DNA of 9,191 bases from an uncultured Pseudomonadota bacterium (GTDB taxonomy: Bacteria; Pseudomonadota; Gammaproteobacteria; Burkholderiales; SG8-39), in the NCBI GenBank assembly GCA_903909415.1, contig CAIVVS010000352.1:1-9191 (forward strand). Direction: 5' to 3'. The notes under the pieces are model-generated. The model was given only the letters and a program-made list of their open reading frames with translations, did not search any database and was not told the origin of the DNA. Made by a program: the position numbers and the translations under genes. Below, piece by piece: positions 1-6,737 of the stretch (positions are counted from its first letter, which is position 1; each line of letters starts with the position of its first letter).

Positions 1-211
1 CCTCGCGCAGGTCCTCGATGAAGATGTGCTGGCGCTTGATGCCCAGCTTGATCGCCTTGGCGCGCGCCGGCCCGAGTTCCTCGCCCTGGCCGATGTCGGC
101 GGTGAAGGTCACCACCTCGCAGTGGTAGGTGTCCTGCAGCCACTTGAGGATCACGGAGGTGTCCAGGCCGCCGGAGTAGGCGAGTACGACTTTGTCGATG
201 CTGTTGGCCAT
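1..211 (-). CDS. argG: Argininosuccinate synthase, N-terminal part (cut by window edge)
   Basis: The enzyme joins citrulline and aspartate using ATP to make argininosuccinate, the penultimate step of arginine synthesis, in the cytoplasm. Only the first 70 codons lie in the window; the rest continues past base 1. The protein opens [19 protein letters not shown]: the SGGLDTS at residues 13-19 is the ATP-pyrophosphatase P-loop that defines this family, and [10 protein letters not shown] (36-45) is the following family motif. The ATG at 209-211 gives the family's normal N-terminus. It lies 64 bases downstream of the argF stop on the same strand, so co-transcription with argD-argF is likely. No strong Shine-Dalgarno sequence is seen before it (only an AGAAG-like stretch). 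Family assignment is certain from the sequence; operon membership is inferred. Confidence 0.96.
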   Translation of the reverse strand, partial: MANSIDKVVLAYSGGLDTSVILKWLQDTYHCEVVTFTADIGQGEELGPARAKAIKLGIKRQHIFIEDLRE

Positions 212-275
212 GTTGGTGTGCTTCTGTCTGGGTGTCAGGTGCGGTTTTGGAAAGGGGTGGGGTGGCGCCGCCGGT

Positions 276-1223
276 TCAGGCCGGCTTGACGCGCCCGAGC
301 ATCAGGAACTCGATCAGCGCCTTCTGGGCGTGCAGCCGGTTCTCGGCTTCCTCCCAGACCACGCTGTGCGGGCCGTCGATCACGTCGGTGGCGACTTCCT
401 CGCCGCGGTGCGCCGGCAGGCAGTGCATGAAGAGGGCATCCTTCTTCGCCACGCGCATCATCTCGGCGTCGACCTGCCAGTCCTGGAAGTCGCGCCGGCG
501 CTCCTCGTTCTCGGCCTCGAAGCCCATGCTGGTCCACACGTCGGTGGTCACCAGGTCGGCGCCGCGCGCGGCCTCCATCGGGTCCTCGAACTCCTCGTAG
601 TTGTCCGTGCCGTACAGGCCGGCGCGCTCGGGTTCGACCTCGTAGCCCGGCGGCGTGGACACGTGCACGTTGAAGCCGAACACCTCGGCGGCCTGCAGCC
701 AGGTGTTGCACACGTTGTTCGAGTCGCCGATCCAGGCCACCGTGCGGCCGCGGATGTCGCCGCGGTGCTCGATGAAGGTGTAGATGTCGGCCAGGATCTG
801 GCAGGGGTGGTATTCGTTGGTCAGGCCGTTGATCACCGGCACGCGCGAGCTGGCGGCGAAGCGCTCGATGATGGACTGCTCGAAGGTACGGATCATCACG
901 ATGTCGGACATGCGCGAGATGACCTGCGCGGCGTCCTCCACCGGCTCGCCGCGGCCGAGCTGTGAGTCGCGCGTGTTCAGGTAGATCGCCGAGCCGCCCA
1001 GCTGCTGCATGCCGGCCTCGAAGGACAGGCGCGTGCGCGTGGACGCCTTCTCGAAGATCATCACCAGCGTGCGGTCCGCCAGCGGCCAGTAGCGGTCGTA
1101 GGCCTTGAAGCGCGCCTTGATCCAGCCGGTGCGCGCGAACAGGTACTCGTACTCCTCACGCGAGAAGTCGCGGAACTGCAGGTAGTGGCGCGGCGGCGGC
1201 GTCGCGGGCGTGTTGGCGGGCAT
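276..1223 (-). CDS. argF: Ornithine carbamoyltransferase
   Basis: This cytoplasmic enzyme transfers the carbamoyl group of carbamoyl phosphate to ornithine, giving citrulline. The 315-residue product is close to the usual family length. Diagnostic motifs are all present: STRTR at 61-65 (carbamoyl-phosphate binding), HPCQ at 139-142, a DxWTSMG block at 228-234 (ornithine loop) and HCLP at 267-270 with the catalytic Cys. A short Pro/Thr-rich N-terminus precedes the conserved start of the fold near residue 13. The ATG lies only 7 bases after the argD stop codon. The nearest Shine-Dalgarno-like sequence (AAGGG) sits inside the argD end, rather far from the ATG, so translation may depend partly on coupling to argD. 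The sequence could not reasonably be an aspartate carbamoyltransferase given the SMG and HCLP motifs. Confidence 0.97.
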   Translation of the reverse strand: MPANTPATPPPRHYLQFRDFSREEYEYLFARTGWIKARFKAYDRYWPLADRTLVMIFEKASTRTRLSFEAGMQQLGGSAIYLNTRDSQLGRGEPVEDAAQVISRMSDIVMIRTFEQSIIERFAASSRVPVINGLTNEYHPCQILADIYTFIEHRGDIRGRTVAWIGDSNNVCNTWLQAAEVFGFNVHVSTPPGYEVEPERAGLYGTDNYEEFEDPMEAARGADLVTTDVWTSMGFEAENEERRRDFQDWQVDAEMMRVAKKDALFMHCLPAHRGEEVATDVIDGPHSVVWEEAENRLHAQKALIEFLMLGRVKPA

Positions 1224-1230
1224 GGCGCGC

Positions 1231-2427
<1,197 letters not shown>

Positions 2428-2440
2428 GTCGGGTACCTGG

Positions 2441-2464
2441 AAAATCGGGCGCGCTGCCTGCCCG
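2441..2464 (-). terminator. Weak intrinsic-terminator-like hairpin just upstream of argD
   Basis: Read on the minus strand, CGGGC (2464-2460) pairs with GCCCG (2450-2446) across a nine-base loop, followed at once by AUUUU and then the argD ribosome binding site. Five GC pairs and four U make this weak as a terminator. Its position 14 bases before the argD start, after the candidate leader ORF, is what makes it notable. It could equally be a structure that masks translation initiation, or chance. Confidence 0.35.
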
Positions 2465-2486
2465 TGTTGCTGGTGTCTTGATCGGG

Positions 2487-2528
2487 AAGTCGGCTGCCTT
2501 GCGGGGAGCTGCGAAGGGTGGCCGACCT
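2487..2528 (-). other. Long interrupted stem-loop in the argD leader
   Basis: On the minus strand AGGTCGGC (2528-2521) pairs with GCCGACTT (2494-2487), seven Watson-Crick pairs plus one G-U. Inside it, after a small internal loop, CCTT+GC (2517-2511, one C bulged) pairs with GCAAGG (2502-2497) around an eight-base apical loop. It lies between the candidate leader ORF and argD. The pairing is seen directly; a regulatory role is inference. Confidence 0.4.
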
Positions 2529-2532
2529 GGGT

Positions 2533-2566
2533 GGCACCGCGGGTGCCGGCGCGGACGGGCCGCGCC
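2533..2566 (-). other. Two abutting GC-rich hairpins in the argD leader
   Basis: On the minus strand GGCGCGG/CCGCGCC (2566-2560 with 2554-2548, five-base loop, seven perfect pairs) is followed with no gap by GGCACC/GGTGCC (2547-2542 with 2538-2533, three-base loop, six perfect pairs). The first hairpin begins 23 bases after the stop of the candidate leader ORF. CCGCG of the first 3' arm can alternatively pair with CGCGG (2541-2537), which would break both hairpins, so the element could switch. High GC content makes some chance pairing expected. Confidence 0.4.
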
Positions 2567-2589
2567 TGTGTTTGCGGAACGGCTGGTGG

Positions 2590-2727
2590 TCAGCCGAGGC
2601 GGGACCGTCGGCGTCGTCGCATCGCCGCTGCGGCTAGCCGGTTTCGAACCCGGCAGATGTCCAAGTCCGGCAGGCCCTCGGTCAGGATGAATCCCATGGA
2701 TGAAGTCATGTCCATGCCCTGTGACAT
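2590..2727 (-). CDS. Candidate small ORF with Arg-rich end; possible argD leader peptide
   Basis: A 45-codon frame, not recognised as a known family. It opens MSQGMDMTSSMGF and ends AMRRRRRSRLG. Nine of 45 residues are Arg, six of them in the last nine codons (residues 37-41 and 43). Four of the nine Arg codons are CGA, whereas the neighbouring genes mostly use CGC. AGGGA lies about nine bases before the ATG, a fair Shine-Dalgarno site, and a TAAACT box lies about 26 bases upstream. The ORF is on the same strand as argD, and its stop is 162 bases before the argD start, with several hairpins between. No membrane segment or signal peptide is evident. It may be an arginine-sensing leader peptide, an ordinary small protein, or a chance frame: spurious Arg-rich frames are common in DNA of this composition. 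Confidence 0.35.
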   Translation of the reverse strand: MSQGMDMTSSMGFILTEGLPDLDICRVRNRLAAAAMRRRRRSRLG

Positions 2728-2730
2728 AAT
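2725..2730 (+). promoter_or_regulatory. Possible -10 element for the ParA-like gene
   Basis: CATAAT in an AT-rich island (2725-2740) 30 bases before the ATG at 2761, the only TATAAT-like hexamer close upstream of that gene. No convincing -35 hexamer is found at 16-19 bases. It overlaps the start codon of the candidate minus-strand leader ORF. Confidence 0.35.
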
Positions 2731-2752
2731 CAAATTTCCCTGTTGCGGCAAG

Positions 2753-2758
2753 AGTTTA
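2753..2758 (-). promoter_or_regulatory. Possible -10 element for the argD leader transcript
   Basis: On the minus strand TAAACT (2758-2753) matches TATAAT at four of six positions. With an 18-base spacer, TTCCGT (2782-2777) is a poor -35. Transcription would begin near 2746, about 20 bases before the candidate leader ORF, leaving room for its AGGGA site. This would place the argD promoter across the start of the ParA-like gene. Weak evidence on sequence alone. Confidence 0.3.
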
Positions 2759-2760
2759 GC

Positions 2761-3582
2761 ATGAGCGCCGGCCCCGACGGAACGCGTCCCGGCGCCCGAC
2801 TGGCGGTATTCAACCAGAAGGGCGGCGTGGGCAAGACGACCACCACGCTGAACCTCGCCGCCGCGCTGGCGCGGCGCGGGCTGGCGCCGCTTGCCGTCGA
2901 CCTGGACGCGCAGGCACACCTGTCGACGATCCTCGACGCCCCGGTGGATTCGGCGCGCAGCCTGTTCGCATTCTTCGCTGACGGGCGCGCTCTCACCGGA
3001 CTGGCGCGGCCGGTGGCGCTGGGCGGCGCGCGCGGAGGCGCGGCGCCGGGTGCGGGCCGCCTGCTGCCGGCGCATTCCGAGCTCCTCAAGGTGGACACCA
3101 TGTTCGGCAAGGGGCCGAACGTGCTCAACCGCCTGCGTGACGCTCTCGATGCGGAGTTCGGCGGGCAGCAACCGGTGCTGATCGATTGCTGTCCGATGCT
3201 GGGCGTGCTGTCGCTGTCGGGCGTGTTCGCCGCCGAGCGCGTGCTGGTGCCGATCTCGACCGATTTCCTCGCCGTCAAGGGCGCGCTCGCGCTGGAGAAC
3301 ACGCTGCGCGCGCTGGAGCACGTGCTCAAGCACCGGGTCGAGCGGCGCTATGTCCTCACGCGCTTCGACTCGCGCCGGCGCATGTCGCACGAGATTGCGG
3401 CGCAACTCGCCGCTCGCTTCGGCGCGGAACTGTGCACCGCGCGCATCACCGAAACCGTGGGGCTGGCCGAGAGCCCGGCCTACGGCAAGGACGTGTTCGC
3501 GCACCAACCCGAAAGCCGCGGGGCGCGTGACTACGAGGCGCTGCTGGACGAACTGCTGGGGACGGGATTCCTGGCGGTTTGA
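2761..3582 (+). CDS. Orphan ParA/MinD-type ATPase
   Basis: A 273-residue P-loop ATPase of the ParA/MinD (SIMIBI) class. It carries the deviant Walker A KGGVGKT (20-26) within FNQKGGVGKTTTTLNLAAAL, the A' motif VDLDAQ (46-51), and a Walker B region LIDCCP (140-145) where ParA proteins usually have DxPP. Such ATPases form ATP-dependent dimers that bind DNA or membranes and position cargo (chromosome origins, plasmids, chemoreceptor or flagellar clusters). No ParB-like partner, parS-like repeats or cargo gene is adjacent, so the role here is unknown. Residues 200-210 (TRFDSRRRMSH) and 237-247 (ESPAYGKDVFA) resemble the distal ParA region. ATG at 2761 was chosen over an in-frame TTG 18 bases upstream; AAGAG at 2750-2754 is a weak ribosome site. 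It converges on the next gene and is divergent from argD. Confidence 0.88.
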   Translation: MSAGPDGTRPGARLAVFNQKGGVGKTTTTLNLAAALARRGLAPLAVDLDAQAHLSTILDAPVDSARSLFAFFADGRALTGLARPVALGGARGGAAPGAGRLLPAHSELLKVDTMFGKGPNVLNRLRDALDAEFGGQQPVLIDCCPMLGVLSLSGVFAAERVLVPISTDFLAVKGALALENTLRALEHVLKHRVERRYVLTRFDSRRRMSHEIAAQLAARFGAELCTARITETVGLAESPAYGKDVFAHQPESRGARDYEALLDELLGTGFLAV

Positions 3583-3602
3583 CCGGTGCTCTGGCGCACC
3601 GG
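3583..3602. terminator. Hairpin between convergent genes, possible bidirectional terminator
   Basis: CCGGTGC (3583-3589) pairs perfectly with GCACCGG (3596-3602) across six bases, starting at the base after the stop of the ParA-like gene and 26 bases past the end of the facing 91-residue gene. No T-run follows on either strand, so intrinsic termination is uncertain. Confidence 0.4.
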
Positions 3603-3628
3603 CGTACGACCCTGCCCCGCGCGCCGCG

Positions 3629-3904
3629 CTACTTCGACAGCAGTGAGACCACTTCCTCGAAGGACGGCATCGTGCGGCGCGACGGCGCTTCGTGCACGAG
3701 GCGGTCCAGGATCTCGCAATGCTGGTACATCTGGCGCAGCTTGCGCTCGGCGTCGGCCTCGTCCCGGCCGTGGATCATCAGGTTCTCCACCAGCAGGCCG
3801 TGGCGCGTGCGGATGCGGAAACCGAACTTGGTGGTGCGCGCAGTGGCCGCCAACACGCTGGGCGCGGGGATGTCGGCGTCGGGGGCGTGCGGGTGCCAGG
3901 CCAT
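3629..3904 (-). CDS. Conserved-looking hypothetical protein, 91 residues
   Basis: I do not recognise a named family. The start at 3904 (MAWHPHAPDADIPAP) is chosen because GGGAG sits six bases upstream, a strong ribosome site; an ATG 18 codons earlier lacks one. The first 25 residues look disordered. Residues 26-44 (KFGFRIRTRHGLLVENLMI) read as two beta-strands around a turn, followed by an amphipathic helix (GRDEADAERKLRQMYQHC, 46-63) and a final helix near 81-90 (SFEEVVSLLS). This suggests a small soluble beta-beta-alpha fold. There is no signal peptide, membrane segment or obvious metal site. It has its own promoter and is divergent from the DUF3579 gene, which is 275 bases away. GC-biased codon third positions and the promoter/ribosome-site set support a real gene; function is unknown. 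Confidence 0.82.
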   Translation of the reverse strand: MAWHPHAPDADIPAPSVLAATARTTKFGFRIRTRHGLLVENLMIHGRDEADAERKLRQMYQHCEILDRLVHEAPSRRTMPSFEEVVSLLSK

Positions 3905-3917
3905 GCTGCTCTCCCTC

Positions 3918-3933
3918 TGCGGGCGAACCCGCA
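3918..3933 (-). other. UUCG-capped hairpin beside the ribosome binding site
   Basis: In the leader of the 91-residue gene the minus strand reads TGCGGG-TTCG-CCCGCA, six perfect pairs with a UUCG loop closed by G-C. It ends a few bases before the GGGAG ribosome site. A stable fold at this place can influence mRNA stability or ribosome access; any such role is inferred. Confidence 0.45.
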
Positions 3934-3942
3934 AACGTTCCC

Positions 3943-3970
3943 GCGCAAGGAAACCCACGCAAGAAAACCC
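3943..3970 (-). repeat. Tandem 14-base direct repeat in the 91-residue gene's leader
   Basis: GCGCAAGGAAACCC (3943-3956) is followed with no gap by ACGCAAGAAAACCC (3957-3970), identical at 12 of 14 positions. The copies fall 16-44 bases downstream of the predicted transcription start of the 91-residue gene. They could be operator half-sites or an RNA element; chance tandem duplication is also possible. Confidence 0.5.
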
Positions 3971-3992
3971 TTAGGTACAGGGACTTACCGTT

Positions 3993-4021
3993 TGTATATC
4001 ACGCGTTTCCGACAACTGCAA
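3993..4021 (-). promoter_or_regulatory. Sigma-70 type promoter for the 91-residue gene
   Basis: On the minus strand TTGCAG (4021-4016) and TATACA (3998-3993) are separated by exactly 17 bases, a good sigma-70 match within an AT-rich stretch. Transcription would start near 3986, giving a leader of about 80 bases with the tandem repeat and the UUCG hairpin. Confidence 0.65.
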
Positions 4022-4147
4022 TCCAACCCCCTGACTTTTGTGATGTTTTTGGCGTCGCAAGCGATCGGCCACCTTGGCGCGGGATCAGGGAGTTCGCCCG
4101 GCAGGGCGGTGGGGGCGGGATTCCGGCGGCGCGCTGCCGTGGCGCGA

Positions 4148-4153
4148 TACCAT
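4148..4153 (+). promoter_or_regulatory. Possible -10 element for the DUF3579 gene
   Basis: TACCAT within GCGATACCATACC matches four of six -10 positions and sits 27 bases before the ATG. No good -35 is found. The rest of the 275-base divergent gap (3905-4179) otherwise holds only the elements of the facing gene and an AT-rich stretch at about 4011-4056. Confidence 0.3.
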
Positions 4154-4179
4154 ACCGGCTCCCCGTTTCCGCTCCCGCG

Positions 4180-4596
4180 ATGGCTGCCGAAGATCCCTCT
4201 CCGCCCCCTGCGCCGTCGCCAGCACGTCAGGCCGATGCCGACCTGACCAGTGACGAGTCCCGGCAATTCGACGCATCCAGCCTGGACGCCGGCAAGGTCG
4301 TCGAGTTCGTGATCCGCGGGCTCACGCACGACGGCAGGCCGTTCCGGCCCAGCGACTGGGCGGAGCGCCTGTGCGGCGTGATGTCGGCTTTCGGGTCGGA
4401 CGGCCGCATGCAGTATTCGCCCTTCGTCCAGCCTATCAATGCCGCTGGCGTGAAGTGCGTGGTCGTGGATATCGGCCTGAAGGAGGCCGAGCCCATGGCC
4501 TGGAACTTCCTGCTCAATTTCGCCCGCGACAACGAGCTGCAGGTGAGGCCCGGCCGGCTTGCGCCGAGGCCCCCGGCCGAAGGCGCCGCCGCCTGA
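4180..4596 (+). CDS. DUF3579 family protein
   Basis: A 138-residue soluble protein. From about residue 38 onward it matches, from memory, the DUF3579 family found mainly in betaproteobacteria, often near arg genes and rpsT: VIRGLTHDGRPFRPSDWAER (44-63), LCGVMSAF (64-71), YSPFVQPI (79-86), VKCVVVD (91-97) and PMAWNFLLNFARDNELQV (105-122). The molecular function of the family is not known to me. The first 37 residues are Pro/Ala/Ser/Asp-rich and probably disordered. No Shine-Dalgarno sequence precedes the ATG at 4180, so the start is the least certain part; however, no better in-frame start lies between it and the conserved core. It is divergent from the 91-residue gene and converges on rpsT. 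Confidence 0.87.
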   Translation: MAAEDPSPPPAPSPARQADADLTSDESRQFDASSLDAGKVVEFVIRGLTHDGRPFRPSDWAERLCGVMSAFGSDGRMQYSPFVQPINAAGVKCVVVDIGLKEAEPMAWNFLLNFARDNELQVRPGRLAPRPPAEGAAA

Positions 4597-4649
4597 GTCG
4601 CGCCCGGCCTGTTGCGGCGACGGCGACGCCGGGTTACCCCGCCCGCCCC

Positions 4650-4685
4650 AAAACAAGAAGGGCGGCCGTCTCGCGACGGTCGCCC
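4650..4685 (-). terminator. Intrinsic terminator of rpsT
   Basis: On the minus strand GGGCGACCGTC (4685-4675) pairs with GACGGCCGCCC (4670-4660), 10 of 11 positions, around a GCGA (GNRA) tetraloop. It is followed by the U-rich tract TTCTTGTTTT (4659-4650). This is a classic Rho-independent terminator about 75 bases past the rpsT stop. The plus-strand DUF3579 transcript can form the same stem but has no T-run after it. Confidence 0.85.
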
Positions 4686-4727
4686 CTGCTCGCAGCCCCG
4701 GATGCGCTGCTGCCCAACGCGTGGGCC

Positions 4728-4752
4728 GGTTCCGGGCAACGGGCCCGGAACC
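4728..4752. other. Perfect 10-bp inverted repeat after rpsT
   Basis: GGTTCCGGGC (4728-4737) and GCCCGGAACC (4743-4752) form ten perfect pairs with a five-base loop, ending six bases from the rpsT stop codon. No U-run follows on either strand. It may protect the 3' end of the short rpsT message or aid termination; the true intrinsic terminator lies further on. Confidence 0.6.
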
Positions 4753-4758
4753 CCGGCG

Positions 4759-5028
4759 TCAGGCCTTGGCCAGCGCCTTGACGCCAGCCGACAGGCGGCT
4801 CTTGTTGCGTGCGGCGGTGTTCTTGTGGATCACGTTCTTGTCCGCGATCCGGTCGATGACCGAGCTCGCGTCGCGCAGCACCTTCTCGGCGGCGGTCTTG
4901 TCGCCGGCTGCGATGGCCTTGCGCACGTTCTTGATCGCGGTGCGCAGCGTGGAGCGCTGGGCGGCGTTGTGGGCGCGGCGGACTTCCGATTGGCGGGCGC
5001 GCTTGCGTGCCCCGGGGGTATTGGCCAT
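4759..5028 (-). CDS. rpsT: 30S ribosomal protein S20
   Basis: S20 binds 16S rRNA early in assembly of the small subunit, near its base. The 89-residue, strongly basic product opens [20 protein letters not shown], followed by the family's [11 protein letters not shown] (29-39) and the C-terminal [15 protein letters not shown] (75-89). Length matches the usual 87-90. The start at 5028 has TGGA eight bases upstream. It is a single-gene unit with its own promoter and terminator, set between convergent DUF3579 and divergent murJ. In enterobacteria S20 represses its own translation; nothing in this sequence shows that directly. Confidence 0.97.
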   Translation of the reverse strand: MANTPGARKRARQSEVRRAHNAAQRSTLRTAIKNVRKAIAAGDKTAAEKVLRDASSVIDRIADKNVIHKNTAARNKSRLSAGVKALAKA

Positions 5029-5060
5029 GGTGCGGTTCCAGTGGGGAAAACGAACCCGAA

Positions 5061-5089
5061 ATGATACACCGCTCCCCGGAGTCCGGCAA
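5061..5089 (-). promoter_or_regulatory. rpsT promoter
   Basis: On the minus strand TTGCCG (5089-5084) and TATCAT (5066-5061) are spaced by 17 bases, a strong sigma-70 match. Transcription would start near 5054, leaving a leader of about 26 bases. Confidence 0.7.
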
Positions 5090-5192
5090 GCAAGGTTTTC
5101 GGGCCGTGCCGGTGGCGGATTTCCGGCGGGGGTGGGCGGGTCCGGGGCGGAGCGCCGCGCCGCCGCAGCCGGGTTGCCATGCCGCCCGATGC

Positions 5193-5198
5193 CATAAT
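5193..5198 (+). promoter_or_regulatory. -10 element directly before murJ
   Basis: CATAAT ends six bases before the murJ ATG. TTGCCA at 5174-5179 is only 13 bases away, too close for a normal -35. If this hexamer is used, transcription would start at or next to the A of the ATG. Confidence 0.4.
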
Positions 5199-5204
5199 CC
5201 GCCG

Positions 5205-6737
5205 ATGAACTTGCTCCGGGCGCTCGCCACCGTCAGCAGCCTGACCTTCGTGTCCCGGATCCTCGGATTCGTGCGCGATGCGCTCATCGCCCGACTGTTC
5301 GGGGCGGGGCTGGCCACGGACGCCTTTTTCGTCGCTTTCCGCCTGCCCAACCTGCTGCGCCGGCTGTTCGCGGAAGGGGCGTTCTCCCAGGCCTTCGTGC
5401 CCATCCTGTCCGAGTACAAGTCGCGCGAGGGGCCGGAGGCGGCGCACGACCTGGTCAACCGGGTGGCCTCGCTGCTGTCGCTTGCCCTGCTGGTGCTGTC
5501 TGCGGTGGGCATCGCGGTCGCGCCGCTGATCATCTATTTCACCGCGCCGGGATTCTCGGCGGAACCGGCCAAGTTCGACCTTACCGTGGCCATGCTGCGC
5601 CTGACCTTTCCCTACATCCTGTTCATCTCGCTCGTGTCCCTGGCTGGCGGCGTGCTGAACACCTGGAGCCGGTTCGCCATCCCCGCCTTCACGCCCTCGC
5701 TGCTGAACATCTGCTTCATCGCGGGGGCGCTCTGGTTCGCGCCGTACTTCGACCCGCCGGCCATGGTGCTCGCCTGGTCGGTGCTCGCCGGCGGCGTCGC
5801 GCAGCTCGCACTGCAGTTGCCGGCGCTGGCGCGCATCGGCATGCTGCCCCGGCCGCGCAATCCCATGGGCCATCCCGGGGTGCGGCGCGTGCTGCTGCTG
5901 ATGGCCCCCGCCGTCCTCGGCGTGTCGGTGGCGCAGGTATCGCTGCTGATCAATACCATCTTTGCCTCCTTCCTTCCCACCGGCAGCGTCTCCTGGCTGT
6001 ATTACGCGGACCGGCTGATGGAGTTTCCCACCGGCCTGCTGGGCGTAGCGCTGGGCACGGTGTTGCTGCCCAGCCTGTCGAAGCTGCATTCGCTGGAGCA
6101 GCCCGCCGAGTACGGACGCCTGCTCGACTGGGGGCTGCGCCTGACCCTGCTTCTGGCGGTGCCGGCGGCCGCTGCCCTGGCGGTGCTGTCGATGCCACTG
6201 GTGAGCACGCTGTTCCACTACGGCCGCTTCGACGCCAACGACGTTGCGATGACCCGCAGCGCGCTGATGGCGTACGCGGTGGGCCTGCCGGGCCTGATCC
6301 TGGTGAAGGTGCTGGCCCCGGGCTTCTATGCGCGGCAGAACATACGCACGCCCGTGAAGATCGCGCTGGTGACGCTCGCCGCGACGCAGCTGATGAACGC
6401 GCTGCTCGTGCTGCCACTGGCGCATGCGGGGCTTGCGCTGTCCATCGGGCTGGGCGCCTGCCTGAACGCGATGCTGCTGTACCGCGGGCTGCGGCGCAAT
6501 GGCATCTACGAGCCCGAGCCAGGCTGGGGCGGATTCATCGGGCGCATTGTGCTGGCGGCTTCGGCGATGTGCCTCGGCCTGGCGCTGTGCGCGGGGCCGG
6601 CAGCGTGGTGGCTGGCCGCGTCTGCGACGGCGCGCGTGTTCGCGCTCGCCGGCCTGGTCGCGGGCGGGGCGGCGGCGTACTTCGGCGTGCTGCACCTGTG
6701 CGGCATACGCGTGGCCCAGTTCGCGAGGAAGGCATGA
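5205..6737 (+). CDS. murJ: Lipid II flippase MurJ (MviN), MOP superfamily
   Basis: An inner-membrane protein that moves lipid II, the undecaprenyl-linked peptidoglycan precursor, from the cytoplasmic to the periplasmic face. The 510-residue length is typical, and hydrophobic segments run through the whole protein, consistent with 14 helices. Residues important in E. coli MurJ are at the same numbers here: Arg18 and Arg24 (in SRILGFVRD), Asp39 (LATDAF), Arg52 and Glu57 ([12 protein letters not shown]), and Arg270 ([10 protein letters not shown]). ATG at 5205 gives this exact register, so the start is well supported even though no Shine-Dalgarno sequence precedes it. The stop overlaps the next gene's start by ATGA. 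The C-terminal part (about 475-510) is Ala/Gly/Leu-rich, as usual for the last helices. Confidence 0.97.
   Translation: MNLLRALATVSSLTFVSRILGFVRDALIARLFGAGLATDAFFVAFRLPNLLRRLFAEGAFSQAFVPILSEYKSREGPEAAHDLVNRVASLLSLALLVLSAVGIAVAPLIIYFTAPGFSAEPAKFDLTVAMLRLTFPYILFISLVSLAGGVLNTWSRFAIPAFTPSLLNICFIAGALWFAPYFDPPAMVLAWSVLAGGVAQLALQLPALARIGMLPRPRNPMGHPGVRRVLLLMAPAVLGVSVAQVSLLINTIFASFLPTGSVSWLYYADRLMEFPTGLLGVALGTVLLPSLSKLHSLEQPAEYGRLLDWGLRLTLLLAVPAAAALAVLSMPLVSTLFHYGRFDANDVAMTRSALMAYAVGLPGLILVKVLAPGFYARQNIRTPVKIALVTLAATQLMNALLVLPLAHAGLALSIGLGACLNAMLLYRGLRRNGIYEPEPGWGGFIGRIVLAASAMCLGLALCAGPAAWWLAASATARVFALAGLVAGGAAAYFGVLHLCGIRVAQFARKA

Noticed and set aside
212..275. Possible terminator or promoter between argF and argG
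   Set aside because: Only a loop-less GGCGCC-centred palindrome and G/T-rich sequence on the plus strand; no stem with a T-run and no -35/-10 pair.
2637..2656. GGTTCGAAACC-like sequence on the minus strand resembling a tRNA T-arm
   Set aside because: With a seven-base TTCGAAA loop only two stem pairs form before a mismatch, and no acceptor stem, anticodon arm or CCA end is found nearby.
2743..2760. In-frame TTG start for the ParA-like gene six codons upstream
   Set aside because: The ATG at 2761 is a stronger codon with a weak ribosome site (AAGAG) at suitable spacing; the extra residues match nothing in the family.
3905..3958. Upstream ATG (3958) giving a 109-residue version of the hypothetical protein
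   Set aside because: No ribosome site precedes it, its added residues cover the UUCG hairpin and tandem repeat, and the ATG at 3904 has a strong GGGAG site.
4830..6695. Very long minus-strand open frame (621 codons) across rpsT and murJ
   Set aside because: It is antisense to murJ and out of frame with rpsT, with His/Gln/Arg-rich composition and no motif. Stop codons are rare in this GC-rich DNA, so such frames arise by chance.
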